Below, piece by piece: positions 10,553 through 21,616 of a stretch of 64,000 nt of DNA. The notes under the pieces were generated by a model. That model was not told the DNA's origin, did not search any database, and saw nothing but the letters and a program-made list of their open reading frames with translations. Numbering within the stretch: position 1 is the first letter of the stretch; each line of letters opens with the position of its first letter. The stretch is taken from positions 186,001 through 250,000 of the forward strand of contig NW_020167537.1 in assembly GCF_001641265.1 (NCBI RefSeq), given 5' to 3'. The translations under genes were made by a program, and so were the position numbers. Origin of the DNA: Pseudogymnoascus destructans. Taxonomy: Eukaryota; Ascomycota; Leotiomycetes; Thelebolales; Thelebolaceae.

Positions 10553-10765
10553 TCAATGGTCAAGTGCATCTGTGTAGACAGAACCATCCTTCTGCCCCTT
10601 GGGATCTTTAAAGGCAAGAACATTCTCTAATCATGGATTCCGCCTTTAGTCATCGACAAGTGGTTCTTCTCTGCGAATACGAAAGGCTAGACAAGCAATC
10701 TCTATACGTTAGAGTGGTTAAAACGCATCTTTAAGCTAACGACATGCACAAAAGCAGACGGTTAA
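10553..10765 (+). pseudogene. pogo-type transposase DDE-domain fragment
   Basis: A frame with stops encodes pieces matching the pogo transposase at 62950-64000: CICVDRT..LPLGIFKGKN, then SWIPPLVIDKWFFSANTKG, TSNLYTLEWLKRIF and CTKADG. Probably the right half of the transposase whose N-terminal part lies at 1186-1665. Confidence 0.65.
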
Positions 10766-11385
10766 CACATTAGCGGGAGTTTCATTGCGTAGCCCCCTAT
10801 TACTGTCACGTGCTAAAAATGGAACTGTTTTTGTTGAACTAGCAAAAGTGAATCAATCCTCTTCTGCTGTAGTTCTTATAGTCGGCTATATTATGACAGT
10901 TTTTTACAACTAAAGTGGGGGATTAAGGGAGGAAGGAGCGACGTGGACGTAATAAGTCAGGGTTTAGCATCCTCGCTAAGGGAAATCCGTCATCCCTTGT
11001 CCACTCCTCTCTGTCCTAACAACCACCGCATACGGACTGTAGTCGGACATGACCGATTGAAGACGATCAAGGAAGCTTCTCCGCTTCTTTCTTCTCTTAC
11101 TTACTCATTCGAATACGACAAATACCGTGCCCTTCAACTGACAGCGCGCAGTCGGTACTCTGTAAGGCGGTGTTCGCCGGGAACGCCCTGGCAATAGGAT
11201 CGATCGTCGGCTGTGCATTAGACAAAACCTCCTCCTTCCGTCTAGTGCTCCGCGATACTTTGTCTATATCCCGTCTCCCTCGAACCCTTCCAAACCAAAA
11301 CATCCCTCATGCATCTTCACCACTTATCACCTCTCTACCTCCTCGCCTCCTCCTCGCCTCCTCCTCCTCACCGCCGCCCCAGAAC
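10766..11385. other. Upstream region of the 11386 gene
   Basis: Transposon debris fades by about 10900. From about 11230 to the ATG the plus strand becomes strongly pyrimidine-rich (CTCCTCC tracts), like the leaders of other genes here. The frame stays open upstream to 11170, but the first well-placed ATG is at 11386. No core promoter assigned. Confidence 0.4.
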
Positions 11386-12723
11386 ATGGCGACCATAACA
11401 GCACCACCACCACCCACCACCACCACACAACGACCTGGCCAACCCCCAACCAACTCAACAACCCCCTGGCCACCACCAGCTCTATTCATGAAAATGGAAT
11501 TCGGCATCTCCCTCGCCCCAACATCCACCCACAACCTCTCTCTCTCCTACGCCTCCCGCCCCATCACCACCTCCCGCCTCGCAAAAACAATCCCAACCTT
11601 CCTCCTCCCCTCCCGGCGCCGCGGCCTTACCACAAAGAAAGACGCCCGCCCCTCCCTCCGCTCCAGGTCCGAGATCCTCATGCGCCCTTCCACAAGAACA
11701 CCCGCATACCAGCAATACACCATGCTCCAACCCTCCTACCCCCACCCCGAGCGGCCAGCCACCCAGCGAACATCCTCTCTCAACCCTAACTACGCGCCTC
11801 ACCTCAGCTGGGGCCCGACAAGACACTTCCTCGAACACAAACCCCTCCCCGAACTCCCATCGCGCTTCCGCCTCGGCGAACCGGACCTCCCCTGGTCATC
11901 CCCGGCGCCGTCAATCAGGAGCACCACAACCGCGCAGACGACATCCACCCGTGCCGCCGGGCCGTCCTCCGACCCCGTCTGGTCCGCCGTCTCCCCGCCC
12001 TCAGCAACCTGGGCTGCACCGCGCAGTGTTTCTAATCCCCCCTCTCCCATCGTCAGCCCGGACGTCTCTTTCGCATACCCCCCACAACCACCACATCACC
12101 ACCACACCGGCTCCGGCTCCGTCTCCCCCGCCTCCCCCGCCGACGCCGCCCCAGGCCCGAAACCCTGGCGCGACACGAGTTTCTACACCTCCATCCCCGG
12201 CCCGCGCTCCATCACCCCGCCACACACCCACCGCGCGCGCGCAGTATCGGCTTCAGATCGTGGGACGGACCGGGTGAGTGAGGGTGGAGAGCGGGAGAGC
12301 GTGCGTGATTATGAGGCGGAGGTGCGTGCGAGAGATGAGACTTGGATGGCGATTGACCCGTTGCGGGAATGGGAGATGCACAACCTACAAGCTGCGATGA
12401 TGTCTTTCGACGCGCTGGGGGAGTGGGATGAGACGACCGCTAGTGTGGGGATGAATGCTGCACCCGCGAGTAACTATCCGCACGACAGGTATATGGATCA
12501 GTGGAACAACAACAACAGCGGCCGCTCTAGAACCGTCGGCTGGGCGGAGGATCGGACGAGCAGCCCGCACGATCTCGGATGGGCAGTGGGAGTTGGGGAG
12601 GATGGGAGGATGGGCGTGGTGAGGGATGATGAGGCGGGGTGGCAGAGGTATAATTTCGAGGAGTGGGATCGCGCGGGGAAGGGCTGGTCGTATAGGGATG
12701 TTAATGGGTTTACGTCTTCTTGA
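11386..12723 (+). CDS. Hypothetical Pro/Ser/Thr-rich low-complexity protein
   Basis: 445-codon intronless frame. I chose ATG 11386 (A at -3, G at +4) over upstream in-frame codons because the leader before it is an untranslated-looking CT-rich tract. The N-terminal 300 residues are Pro/Ser/Thr-rich, with a PPQPPHHHH stretch and many SP and PS dipeptides typical of disordered regulatory or scaffold proteins. The C-terminal part is acidic and Trp-rich (DYEAEVRARDETWMAIDPLR, then repeated GW and EW pairs). No signal peptide or membrane segment seen. I recognise no domain. Composition switches from C-rich to G-rich near 12265. It could be a lineage-restricted protein; the long open frame and codon bias favour a real gene. 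Confidence 0.6.
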   Translation: MATITAPPPPTTTTQRPGQPPTNSTTPWPPPALFMKMEFGISLAPTSTHNLSLSYASRPITTSRLAKTIPTFLLPSRRRGLTTKKDARPSLRSRSEILMRPSTRTPAYQQYTMLQPSYPHPERPATQRTSSLNPNYAPHLSWGPTRHFLEHKPLPELPSRFRLGEPDLPWSSPAPSIRSTTTAQTTSTRAAGPSSDPVWSAVSPPSATWAAPRSVSNPPSPIVSPDVSFAYPPQPPHHHHTGSGSVSPASPADAAPGPKPWRDTSFYTSIPGPRSITPPHTHRARAVSASDRGTDRVSEGGERESVRDYEAEVRARDETWMAIDPLREWEMHNLQAAMMSFDALGEWDETTASVGMNAAPASNYPHDRYMDQWNNNNSGRSRTVGWAEDRTSSPHDLGWAVGVGEDGRMGVVRDDEAGWQRYNFEEWDRAGKGWSYRDVNGFTSS

Positions 12724-13707
12724 CCGGATGGGGTGAGGAGGCGGAGTTGGAATTGGGGGGAGACGCCGGGGTGGGCGGCGAGGAGGCGGTAGGGGGGTGT
12801 GGTATGTGGTGGGCGTTTTTGCTTTGGGTTTTTTTGGAAGGGGGGGGGATTCGGAGTTTTGGGGTATATATGGGATGGGCATTGGGAGGGGTGTTATATA
12901 TTTACGAGCTGTAAGTTGTTCTGGTATTTCCTCGCGGGCGACGATTTGGCTCCTTCGCGGCGGTTGTGGGTTTTGTCGCTGGATGCGAGGGAATCTACGG
13001 CGGCTGGAAGCAGCCAGATGGAAATACTACAAGTGATTTATGCTGTGGTTGGGGATATATGGTTGATATAGAGTATATAGTAAAGGTACATATTTAATGG
13101 CTGCAAGCATGTGTTCCCAGAGTTGCGACCATAGTATTATAAAAGATGTCAGTAGCTAATGCGGCGTCTATTGAACGTCCAAAGGAGTCCATTTTCAGCC
13201 TGAATCTATCCGCGGCTTGGGTTTGGGCGTTGTATCCATACGCTGGACGGAAGAAGCTGTAGAACCAGGAATAGTTGTGTAGCGGCAAGAATCTACGGCG
13301 GTGACAGGAATGGCTCTGTGACGACAAGAAATTACAGCGGTAGGAAGAGGTATGTGGCGGTGAGAAACTATCGAGCTTCTGTATCGTAACACCTGAACGT
13401 CTGAATAGGGTTCCTGAGATGCCGCTCACGAGGTGCCCACACCACCAATCTGTCCCAAAAGTGTATCCCACGGACAAATCAACAATGTTTTTCGTTTGAA
13501 GCAGGTTGCATGCCCATTCTTTCGCGAGATATGTTATATACGAGCAGCAACTAGAGAAACCCCAGGCAGTATTCAAGCAATTTACGCCTGGTATAGTGTG
13601 CCGTCACCAGCCTACGAGACTTGCAATACATCGCTATTTTTGCACCTTCACCCAAAGTCCCGTCTCATAAATAACAACCAAAACACCAACCAACACCAAA
13701 ACACCCA
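12724..13707. other. Convergent intergenic region
   Basis: Lies between the 3' ends of two convergent genes. The first 200 bp are G-rich and purine-skewed, as 3' flanks are here. Around 13280-13380 there are degenerate repeats of about 30-40 bp (variants of CGGCAAGAATCTACGGCGGT). Open frames such as 13094-13576 (minus) lack recognisable features and I do not call them genes. Confidence 0.4.
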
Positions 13708-16064
13708 CTAAATAACCTCATCATTCATAAACCCACCCCCCTTGGCAAACCTACTCTGATACTCCCTCAAATCCGCCCAATTCCTCAACTCACTCTCCCC
13801 CTCCTCCTCCTTCCCCCGCCCTCCCCCCTCAAACCTCATCAACACATCCACAAACCTGCCCAAATACTCCTCCGCCCGCCTCGTCAGCGGTCCCTTATGA
13901 TTCCTCGGCGTATCTAAGAGCGTCGCTGCGATCTGCCGGATTTTATTCAGGAATGACCCGCCATTGGGCTCCATGTTCACTTGGCTGATACTACCCAGCA
14001 CGCGGAGCAGGTCTTGGACGATCGTCTCTCGCTCGGCGGCCATGCGTGTTGCGATGGCGTCGAAGGTTGCTTCGACGGCCATCTCTAGTGGTGCGGGGAC
14101 GGGATGGAGGAAGGTGCCGGTGGGGCTGATCATGCGCCCGCTGTCATGGGTGGTGCTCTCGCGTTGTTGTGGCGGGGGTTGTTGGCCGGACGCGGCGGCG
14201 TTGAGTCTAGCTTCGTGCGCGTCGAGGAGGTTGAAGTATTTCTCGACGAGGTAGCTGCGCGTCCCTAGTTGCGAGGCGTAAATATTGGCTTTCTGGATCT
14301 CGTACTGAAGTTGGCGCTTCTCGTCTACTGGCGACTCGTTGGTCGTGTGGCGCTGCGGCGGCGGTGGCGGAGGATAGATCTGCCCGAAGCCTTGGGGCTG
14401 GGCGTGCGGGTAGTACAGCGGTTTCGACGTGTCTTCGCGGAGGGGAGAGGAGTGTATCGTGCCGTGCTGGTGCGAGTCGTTGGTGGAGTTGCTGCCGTGG
14501 GGCGGCTCGTGGCCGAAGCGTCCGGGCTCGTTGCCGGCTTCGAGGCGGAGCTCGGAGGGGATGTTTTCAAGCGTGCGCTTTACGTTCTCGACGCATTCTT
14601 CGAGGACGCGCTTTTGACGCGGCCAGTCGAAGAGCTCGTCGATTCCGTAGGCGAGTTCCATCGTCGCGAGGGGGGTGCAGGTCATGTAGATCTGGATGCC
14701 GAGGTTGAAGCCGGTGAGTTTGGAGATGGCGCCGGGGGGTTGGGCGACGATGTGGGTTGCGAAGATGTATTGGTCGTCGATGGGGAGGGGGAACGGGGGG
14801 TAGGGGCTTGAGGGAGTCGGGGGAGGGATGGTGAGTTCGGCGAAGCTGGCGCCGAGTTGTTGCATTGACCTGGTGGAGTTAGATGGGTGAACCAGGAGGC
14901 AAGAGTAGGATGAAGACAGGACTTACCGAACGCCCACGACCATAACCCAGAACATCCTCCTCCCTATCTCCTGCTTAATAAAGTCCACCTTATTATCCCC
15001 CATCTTCGCATTCTCATTCGCGCGCTGCACCCCCACCGCACGACTAATCGTGAACGTCTCTCCAAAGTATAACCTGCACTGGTGCCAGTTAATCGTATAC
15101 GCGCCCGCCAGCCCCAGAAAGTAGCTCGTCACGGCATCATACATAGTCAAGTCGCGATCCAGGTATCCCGCCCCTCTCGCCTCCACCGCAACCTTATGGC
15201 ACCGCTCGACCAGGGAAATCGAGCTGGAGAACAGCTTCTCCTGGTGTTGCGCCTTGAGATGCATCATTGGTTTGCGCGGGAATGACGCCGCCAGCATTCC
15301 GACCATGCTTGCCAGTAGCGCCAGAAACGACGGGTTCGACAGGTCCTCGCGCTGCTTGAAGGCCGCGCGGAAGCTGGGTTCATGCGGGAACGGCGCAAGC
15401 GGGTGAATGTATGTGAAGAAGTCGTCGACGAGCAGCTCTAGGATCGAGAAGGGGCATATGGACTCGGCGCTCAACACGGCGTGTGAAGAGAAGGATGCGA
15501 GTGTCGCGGCGACGTTCGAGGGACTCGTAGGGGACGGCGTCGCGAACTGTCGCGAGGGCGAGCCTTCTTCAAGTCGCTGCCGCTTGATGCTCTCAGCGTG
15601 TCGGTTTGGGGGCCCGCGGCGCCTCGAGGGGCGCTCGAATGTGCATGGGATCTCGAGGGCGGCGCAGGCGCGACAGGGCGGGCCTGCCTCATCGCACTGG
15701 ATTGCGATTAGCTTTTTGTAGATGGCGGGGGCGGGGTCGGGGGGGAGCAGGCACGTACTTTCACCTTGCGGATACTACAAGAGTCGCAGGCTTTGCGCAG
15801 GCGATTCCCCTTCTGTGCCTCTAGCTGGGCGGCAGTGGGAGTTCCGCCGTATCGGCCATTGCCTACGTGCTGTTGCTGCGCGTTGGCGTTGGGGATGGAG
15901 CTGAGGCCGGGGAACTGAAGAGGCCGCGTGTTAGCATCGTAGCGCTGGGCGGACGCGGTGTGAAGCTGGTTGAGGGGGTCGTGTTTGTTGTTGTCGGCGC
16001 TTTGGTTGGGGTGAGAGAGGGAGGAGGTCAAGTATGCGGCTGGAGGTGGGGGATAGGACGACAT
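13708..16064 (-). CDS. Zn(II)2Cys6 fungal transcription factor
   Basis: Three exons: 16064-15759, 15696-14927 and 14869-13708; introns are 62 and 57 bp with GT-AG ends. The spliced product is 745 residues. The binuclear zinc cluster near residues 92-120 has CX2CX6CX6CX2CX6C spacing (CDSCSIRKVK, then across the first intron CDEAGPPCRACAALEIPC), followed by a basic FERPSRRRGPPNRHAE linker. A fungal-specific TF middle homology region follows (LLVDDFFTYIHPLAPFPHEP, SYFLGLAGAYTINWHQCRLY). The C-terminus is Gln/Pro-rich, then helical. It should act as a nuclear DNA-binding regulator; its target is unknown. The adjacent MFS gene in the same orientation (start 18015) is a candidate partner by position only. 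Two CCAAT boxes (minus strand) lie near 16176-16195. Confidence 0.9.
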
Positions 16065-16528
16065 GTGGGCGTTTGGGTGGGACGTCGGCGACGGGTGGGT
16101 GTGTTGACGGATGAAGTTCGGGAGAACTGTGAGCGTTGTTGAATCAGTACAGGTGGGTTTTTAATGGGAGGACTTCGGCTCATTGGGGTGGGTGAACTTG
16201 ATTGGTTAGATCGCAGTTACTCTGCAAATAACAACCTCCAACCAAAGCCAGTAGGAGCTCAAAGTAAACCATTCTGTTTATATTGATGTTGATATTATCT
16301 ACTGTATTATATATCTATTACTATTCTCTCATATGCCTTCTTTGTATATCTAGGAACCCAGCACTCAGCTATGCAGCGCGCAAAATTTTGACGCTCCAAA
16401 GCGCCATCCAACGCTGTATGCTCCATCCATAAATATGCCCAAAACGCCACGCCATGCATGAATCATAATCCCGCAAAGCACAAAGCACGGGTATCAATCA
16501 GTCTCAGAAAAGTCTCATCCCCAGCAAC
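16065..16528. promoter_or_regulatory. Promoter region of the Zn2Cys6 gene and 3' flank of the MFS gene
   Basis: 464-bp spacer between two minus-strand genes. On the minus strand two CCAAT pentamers lie within about 120-135 bp upstream of the ATG at 16064, typical of HAP-complex promoters. The part nearer the MFS stop is AT-rich (16270-16350). Confidence 0.4.
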
Positions 16529-18015
16529 CTAAATCCTGACCTTAATAGTCTTCCCCGTCGTCGCAAACCGCGCGCCACACATCAGCCCGCAGCCAAGCAA
16601 TATCGACGACGCCGTGAATAGCTGCGGGCCCAGGTAGCTGCCATTGCCCGCCGTGATGAGCGCGCCGCAGATCGGCGGGCCGGACAGCACCGCGAAACTG
16701 ACCATTGTGAAGATCATACCGATGCGCACACCGGCCTTGCTCAGGTCCTTCGCCGTCAGGGAGCCCAGAACGGCGGGGAAGAGCGACTGCACTCCTGCGC
16801 CGGGCATCCCGTAGATGACGGTCCAGGTGTATAGGCCGGCGGTGTCGTGGACAGCAGTCATGGTGTACATGACGATTGAGCCACACAAGGCTGCGAAGAG
16901 CATGAGGTTAAGCGGTCCCGTCCAGGTATCCGCGACGTAGTTGGCGAAAATGCGCGCTGGGATGCCGACGCCGTTGAGAAGGAGGACCAGGTTGATAGAC
17001 TTGGTCTGATCGAAGCCGATGTTGTCGCGCGCGAACGCCGACAGATAGAAGAAGGGGAAGTATAGGCCCCAGAAAGTGAAGAACATGCCAATGCCGTAGA
17101 GGGTGTACGTCATATCGCGGAAGGACTGTAGGTCGAGGAACTGGCCCGACTTGCGCGGTGGCACGCGCTGCTTTGCGAATAGGTTGACACAAAGCAGGAA
17201 GAAGGCGTCGACCAGTCCCAGCGAACGCATGGTCCAGGCGAACCCAATTTTGGGGAGCAGGTTCTGGACCATGGAGGGGAAAATTAGGCCGCCGACAGCA
17301 CCACCGGAGGCAGAGATACCAATCGCGAGAGACTTCTTAGTCGAGAAGTAGGTGGAGACAAGGGCAACAGAGGGCGCGAAGATGCAGCCATTGCCAAGAC
17401 CAACGCATATGCCGTGCGAGAGGATCAGCTGCCAGTATTGCGTCGATATCGAGGCCATGAAGATTCCGAGCAGCTGCAGGAAGCTGCCAACAAAGATGAC
17501 CTGCTTAAAGTAGCCGGCATCGGCAAGGCGACCACTGAAGGTACCAACGAAGAAGAGGAAGAAGACCTGGAAACCACCGATCCAGGCGATGTCGGACGGC
17601 GGTCGATCAAGAAAGCCGACATAGAAGGATTGGAACATGCCGAAGGAATTGACGAAGCCCCTATCACGTATTAGTTGGTTGGTTGAGCTTGGAGAGAAAT
17701 GCAATGCGCTTACCAAGTTGTGGTGACCGTCATACAGGCCATGGCGCATTGAAGCCATGCGTGGAAACCTCCATCCGGCGGCGGGCCAATGCTGACATTT
17801 GAGGTTCTAGCAGATAGATGGGTTAAAACCCGTCGTACAACATTCGACTCTGTTTTAGATATAGGGGCAGCGCCTGTGTATTCCTCGCCATCTTCTTTCC
17901 CGAACGACGACTCGTTATCGGGCGACGTGTCGCTGCTGTGGATGGGGAGGGCCTCGCCCTTCTCTTTGTCTATGACTTTACGATCCCCCGGAGCATCTTG
18001 GGAGATGTCGTGCAT
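16529..18015 (-). CDS. MFS transporter, monocarboxylate transporter (MCT) type
   Basis: Two exons: 18015-17714 and 17660-16529, intron 53 bp; spliced product 477 residues. After an approximately 85-residue hydrophilic N-terminus comes PPPDGGFHAWLQ, matching the MCT family signature with its DGG before the first membrane helix. About 12 hydrophobic helices follow; the conserved loop between helices 2 and 3 reads GRLADAGYFKQV. Further typical pieces are LSHGICVGLGNGCIFAPSVA and FSTKKSLAIGISASGGAVGG. It is expected in a plasma or organelle membrane and moves small carboxylates or related compounds; the substrate cannot be read from sequence. The intron splits the Trp codon before GFVNSFGMFQ. The N-terminus is acidic and Ser-rich. 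Confidence 0.88.
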
Positions 18016-19004
18016 TCTTGGCTATGTGTAATATTCCGATTATCTGTATCTGCTGTGAGTCAGCTCTGGATCACCACATCGGGTGTCTAAGGCAACCACA
18101 CCATCACCTCTGTATGTGGGATGATATAAGTAAGAATGCTAATTCCAAAGCGCAACCAGAGACATGTATGAGTAATTGGGTCAAGCAGAAAAACTGGAGG
18201 CGAGTGACTTCTTACATTTAGATCCAGAAGCTGTTAGTTAGTTTTATGCCGGCTTTAGCGCGGGAACCGATGCAAAAAAGTGGGCAAAAATAGTGATTAC
18301 TATACGGCCCAGAGCCGAAGGACGAAATGAAAGCCACACATCGACGGCAAGCCTTTCGGGTAACTGGCCTTGGGCCGCTCGCTATTGCCGACTTTGGCCT
18401 GTGAAGCCTCTTATTCTATTTCTCCGTAAACGTAACTCGTAAAGATATAATTCGGGCTGTGATGCTATTCGTGTTTGATGGGTAAGCAGGAAGGGCTGCA
18501 AGTAGAGCATTTGCAGCAAGCTACAGGATTGCCTGCATATTGTACATTGTGTCTGTGGGTGCCATTCGTGGTCTTTGTTCGGGAATGGCATCCCGACGTT
18601 GCTGCGGTTAGCCACTAGAGTACAGTAGTAAGTATATTGTGGGTGAGGGGGAGGAGGGGAGTGGGTGAGGGGGATGACGGGGATGAGGGGGATGAGGGGG
18701 ATGAGGGGGATGAGGGGAATGAGGGGGAGAGGGGGATGAGGAGGTTGAGACGGTTGATGGGATGATGGATATAACGGCACAGTGTTAGCCTTAGCATTGT
18801 TGGGCGTGTTGTAACTGACTGGACGAAGGGACGACACGTGATACGAAATATCGATGATACTTAAGTATATCAGTCTTAGTAGTGCTGGTTATATAATAAA
18901 GTCCGGTCGGTCCATCTCATATGTAGAAGTCAAAATGGGAAGCTGCGATGTTGAGTTGCAACGTTGTGATACTTTGCACAGATGTAAGTGCTGATCACTT
19001 AGAA
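18016..19004. other. Upstream region of the MFS gene with a G-rich minisatellite
   Basis: Contains a 9-bp tandem array (see 18655-18742). Open frames in the region derive from that repeat. No gene supported. Confidence 0.4.
18655..18742. repeat. Minisatellite, 9-bp unit GGGGATGAG
   Basis: About nine imperfect tandem units, G-rich on the plus strand and therefore C-rich on the sense strand of the downstream MFS gene. Confidence 0.85.
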
Positions 19005-19173
19005 TAGTAAAGCACCGTTATAACGATTCTCGATTAAGCGATAACTTCATTATTGCGATATTTTTCCTGGTCCCGACAACACCACCATACAATTACCGAT
19101 ACTCACGATATCGGTGCTCCCTTTCCCAAATATCGCTTTATCCGTGCTATGGTGTTCCTATTCAGACCTTGAA

Positions 19174-20595
19174 ATGACGAAACGATTTGCAATAACTATT
19201 GAGCAACGCCGAGCTCTACGCAAGTGGGCACATCAACAACACCCGAAGCCTTCTCAAAGCTATACAACCTACGGGATCACGACTACGAGTTGGACAGTGG
19301 CCAGAAGTGGAGCGACTCCTTAATGGCAGCAACGAATTCAATCACGTGGAGGTTTTACAAGCGGTGATATACTACAAGAAAAGGCTCGAGAGATTTGGCA
19401 ACAACTACCAAATGACGATAATCTACAATGCCCAGACTTCTCAACTGGCTGGCTCCATCGATTTAAAGCACGATATCATATCAAGGTTCATACAAAACAC
19501 GGTGAAGGAGGCTCTTGTCCAGAAACAGCAGAGGAGGAAATGAAGGCTCTACGAACTATCGCTGGTGAATTTCAAGAGGAGGACATTTATAATATGGACG
19601 AGACAGGCCTATACTGGAAGATGATGCCATCTCGAGGGCTTGCAACACAAACGCTTCCAGGATTAAAGAAGGAGAAAACTCGAATTAGCCTTGTCTTTTG
19701 TGTTAATGCTTCTGGAACTGATCGCCTACCTGTGTGGATGATTGGACGATATAAACAGCCGTGCGCACTTCGAAATATCGATATACCATCAATGGGAGGG
19801 CAATGGCGTGCGAGCCAGAAGGCTTGGATGAATACAACAATTATGAGCGAATGGCTTCACGCTTTCTATCGACATATTGGAACGACTCGACAAGTTCTTC
19901 TTACGATGGATAACTTCTCAGCTCATAACACCGCTCTTGAGCTTTGCCCTCCTCCAATGAACATATGTATTTGTTGGCTTCCTGCTAACAGTACTAGTCG
20001 ATTCCAGCCCCTTGATCAAGGCATCATTCAATCATTCAAATGTCATTATTGGCGACAGTGGCTCTCTTTTATGCTTGATGCTTTTACTTCAGATTGAAAC
20101 CCACTCGAATCGATGAATCTACACTTTGCAGTCCGATGGATTCTGAGCTGGAATCATTATGTCACAAATACAACAATCTATAACTGTTTTCGAAAATCTA
20201 CACTTGTTAGCATTCTGATTGCTCTTCCGATTCCAATTACTCCTCCAGGTATCAACGAACTCTATGAACAAGTTATACGAGCTGGCAATATTCATGGCAT
20301 TATGGCAATTCTAACTTTCTAAACCCAAGCGACGAAGAAGGGGATATACAAGATGGGACACCATCTAGGTCTTCAGCAAACTCAAGAAGATGACGAAGAA
20401 GAGTTAGAATCAGACTGCTCTTTACATTCTGTGAAGAGCACTCGTCAAGCACTCCAAGTACTGATTGAGTTTACTGAAGAACAAGAGGCTCTTCAATCAG
20501 AGTATTTACGAGGCCTCGAGCGTTTAGAATTCGCTCTTGAGGCACTGGATCAAGGGTCACGGGTGCAAAGTACGTTAGATAGTTGGATTACATAA
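19174..20595 (+). pseudogene. Fot1/pogo-like transposase pseudogene
   Basis: Starts MTKRFAITIEQRRALRKWA (N-terminal HTH) but shifts frame before 19260. The best open piece (19540-20097) carries the DDE_1 core: YNMDETGLYWK (first Asp), LLTMDNFSAHN (second Asp) and FQPLDQGIIQSFK (third Asp). A TGA at 20098 interrupts the frame before ESMNLHFAVRWIL and IYNCFRKSTL, and further breaks follow near 20320. A coiled-coil C-terminal stretch ends at 20595. Several stops are compatible with C-to-T change. Confidence 0.85.
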
Positions 20596-20653
20596 TAATC
20601 AATATAGCGATATTATCATTATAACGATATATTCAGGTGGCAGTAAATGCATC

Positions 20654-21050
20654 TGTTATGGCTACGGTAACGTGATGTCATGGTTACAGGACCAGGGCCT
20701 AGTAATGTGACGTGTGAGTCACAGGGGCAAGCGGGGTAGGCTGCCATGTGACGGGGCTAATGGATAGTTGCAGAAACTAGTGGATATTGGATAGTTGAGT
20801 TATCCACAAACTATCCTGAATATCTAGCTATCCGCCAACTATCCAGATTACCTGTGAGGCACGATGCCACTATATAAGTAGATAGTATTTCCTTCAATAG
20901 GAGCTTCGTGCTCAACTCAATATAGTATTCTTTACAATACTGTAACGTGTTACTTGGAAAGCCTTTGTGTCTAATCCCCTGCCTCCTCTGTCAAGTCAAC
21001 CTTACGCTAGAAACCTCTGTGTCTTCTATCGTTTAGAAGTCAGCATTACA
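20654..21050 (+). repeat. Solo LTR-B variant (GGATAGTT-type U3)
   Basis: 397 bp from TGTTATGGCTACGG to CAGCATTACA. Flanks GCATC (20649-20653) and GCATT (21051-21055) agree at four of five positions, a probable mutated target duplication. The TATA-to-end half matches LTR-B, but upstream of TATA it holds copies of GGATAGTT and its complement instead of the 86-bp GAGTCC-rich units. Confidence 0.8.
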
Positions 21051-21093
21051 GCATTATTATAACGATGCTTTACTGTATTCATATTCTGTGCTA

Positions 21094-21568
21094 TGTAACG
21101 CTGACTTCTAAACGATAGAAGACACAGAGGTTCTCTTGCGTAAAGGTTTACTTATCAGAGGAGGCAGGGGATCAGACACAAAGGCTTCAAGTAACATGTT
21201 ACTAGTATATAACAAATACTGTATTGAGTTGAGCACGAAGCTCCTATCTAAGGAAATACTATCTACTTATATAGTGGCGTCGTGCCTAGTGGACTCTTGG
21301 GAACTCACTCGAGTCCTCGGAGTCCTGGACTCTTAGGACTCTTCTCATCATCCTGCGAGTCCATCACGTGCCTAGTGGACTCCTGGGAACTCACTCGAGT
21401 CCTCGGAGTCCTGGACTCTTAGGACTCTTCTCATCATCCTGCGAGTCCGTCACGTGATACTTTCGGAACTACTATTCCCCGCTGCCCCTCCAGGTACCAG
21501 GGCCGGTCTCATGCGACCTCCCTCCTTCCTGTCCTGTAGTTGGCCAGCCTTCTTGTTCCGTCGTAACA
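21094..21568 (-). repeat. 3' LTR of the chromovirus
   Basis: 475 bp, plus-strand reading TGTAACGCTGACTT...TCCGTCGTAACA. In sense direction (minus), U3 holds two tandem 86-bp units each with a CACGTG E-box, then a TATATAAG box near 21271, followed by R/U5. Confidence 0.95.
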
Positions 21569-21584
21569 CTCGCTCCCTTCCCCT
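21569..21584 (-). other. Polypurine tract (plus-strand primer)
   Basis: On the minus strand AGGGGAAGGGAGCGAG directly abuts the TGTTACG start of the 3' LTR, the expected position for the second-strand primer of an LTR retrotransposon. Confidence 0.8.
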
Positions 21585-21616
21585 GGGCATTCGTCTCGAA
21601 TCCTATAAGTACGTCC

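Larger units (their letters stand above)
19007..21075 (+). mobile_element. Fot1/pogo-like DNA transposon, dead, with solo LTR inside
   Basis: TA target duplications (19005-19006 and 21076-21077) flank imperfect terminal inverted repeats: left GTAAAGCACCGTTATAAC, right end GTTATAATAACG-type ending GCTTTACTG. The left end has lost two terminal bases. Subtracting the inserted LTR and its duplication, the original element was about 1.67 kb. The transposase gene is disrupted. Confidence 0.75.

Noticed and set aside
13094..13576. 160-codon minus-strand ORF between two convergent genes
   Set aside because: Cys/Ser/Tyr-rich odd composition, overlaps degenerate repeats, and no recognisable domain or conserved-looking segment.
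18382..18837. 151-codon minus-strand ORF with PLIPLIPLI repeats
   Set aside because: It is the translation of the GGGGATGAG minisatellite with random flanks.
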